Assembly (NCBI RefSeq): GCF_004117855.1
Contig: NZ_QWBW01000031.1
Location: 1-63,234, forward strand
From: Modicisalibacter coralii
Lineage (GTDB): Bacteria > Pseudomonadota > Gammaproteobacteria > Pseudomonadales > Halomonadaceae
DNA: 63,234 nt
Reading direction: 5' to 3'
This document shows, piece after piece, positions 62,727 through 63,234 of the stretch (position 1 is the first letter of the stretch; the number at the start of each line of letters is the position of its first letter). The notes beneath the pieces are model-generated. The model saw only the letters and a program-made list of their open reading frames with translations. It did not search any database and was not told the DNA's origin. A program made the position numbers and the translations under genes.

Positions 62727-62755
62727 AAAAACCCCAGCCGGCTGGCTGGGGTTTT
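62727..62755 (-). terminator. rRNA operon terminator
   Basis: A 10-bp stem AACCCCAGCC/GGCTGGGGTT with flanking A and T runs, placed 9 bases after the 5S gene on the minus strand. Confidence 0.9.
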
Positions 62756-62763
62756 CGAAAAGA

Positions 62764-62882
62764 TGCCTGACGATGACCTACTCTCGCATGGGGAGACCCC
62801 ACACTACCATCGGCGCTGAGCGGTTTCACTGCTGAGTTCGGCATGGGGTCAGGTGGGACCCGCTCGCTATGGTCGTCAGGCG
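62764..62882 (-). rRNA. rrf: 5S ribosomal RNA
   Basis: On the minus strand the sequence contains the 5S hallmarks GGGTCCCACCTGACCCCATG, CCGAACTCAGCAGTGAAACC and GATGGTAGTGTGGGGTCTCC. The terminal stem GCCTGACGA/TCGTCAGGC closes it. Ends are set from this stem and may be off by one or two bases. Confidence 0.96.
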
Positions 62883-63021
62883 TAACCGTGGCGTGCTGCA
62901 GAGCCTGCAGCACCCAACTACCTGGTGCGCTTCAACAACATGATCAAGCTGATCGAGTCGACTCTCGCGACGTATCCGTCGTGTCTCGCCCACAGGGCCA
63001 CTCAGGCCCCTTGGGTGTTAT
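62883..63021 (-). other. 23S-5S internal transcribed spacer
   Basis: 139 bases between the 23S 3' end and 5S. No tRNA is present in this spacer. Confidence 0.8.

Positions 63022-63234
<213 letters not shown>

Overview
The window is GC-rich, densely coded DNA from a gammaproteobacterium. Gene content and order suggest an Oceanospirillales/Halomonadaceae-type organism (Halomonas or Chromohalobacter-like). This is inferred from protein resemblance and from the contiguous beta-str-S10-spc-alpha ribosomal cluster; no 16S sequence is available here. Almost everything is chromosomal core. I see no prophage, CRISPR array, toxin-antitoxin module or defence island. The only clear mobile DNA is the end of an IS66-family element at the left edge and a 141-bp palindromic repeat beside ssb.

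Left part (1-10.6 kb): IS66 end with tnpA; a tRNA operon (Phe-Gln-Thr) with promoter and terminator; yggX-mutY; asmA behind a PanZ/PanM-like acetyltransferase gene; the divergent hisB-hisH-hisA-hisF operon; then CHAD, YjaG (DUF416) and alkyltransferase-like genes on the minus strand, and a class-I glutamine-amidotransferase-like protein that has lost its catalytic Cys and His.

Middle part (10.6-27.4 kb): selD-mnmH (selenium use in tRNA), radA, an NlpE-like lipoprotein, an Old Yellow Enzyme reductase, and a nitric-oxide module of hmp and divergent norR. Between hmp and norR lie a consensus-perfect sigma-54 promoter and two GT-N7-AC elements. Then come ssb, a YajR-type transporter and uvrA, followed by a divergent pair of MFS transporter and MocR-type regulator.

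Right part (27.4-58.4 kb): one unbroken minus-strand run, in transcription order: tRNA-Tyr, tRNA-Gly, tRNA-Thr, tRNA-Trp, secE, nusG, rplKAJL, rpoBC, rpsL, rpsG, fusA, tuf, the S10 and spc operons, secY, rpmJ, and the alpha operon through rplQ. It includes recognisable promoters, an rplL-rpoB attenuator, an L10-type leader and an alpha-operon leader with mutually exclusive pairings. The usual tufB between tRNA-Thr and tRNA-Trp is missing.

Right edge (58.4-63.2 kb): coaX-birA, an IutA-type ferric-siderophore receptor with a candidate Fur box, then the terminator, 5S and 3' end of 23S of an rRNA operon read leftward.

I found no convincing wholly new multi-gene system. The items most worth following are the dead amidotransferase, the NorR/Hmp control region with a variant GAFSGA loop, the MnmH with an altered P-loop, the ssb-flanking palindromic repeat, the loss of tufB, and the alpha-operon leader.
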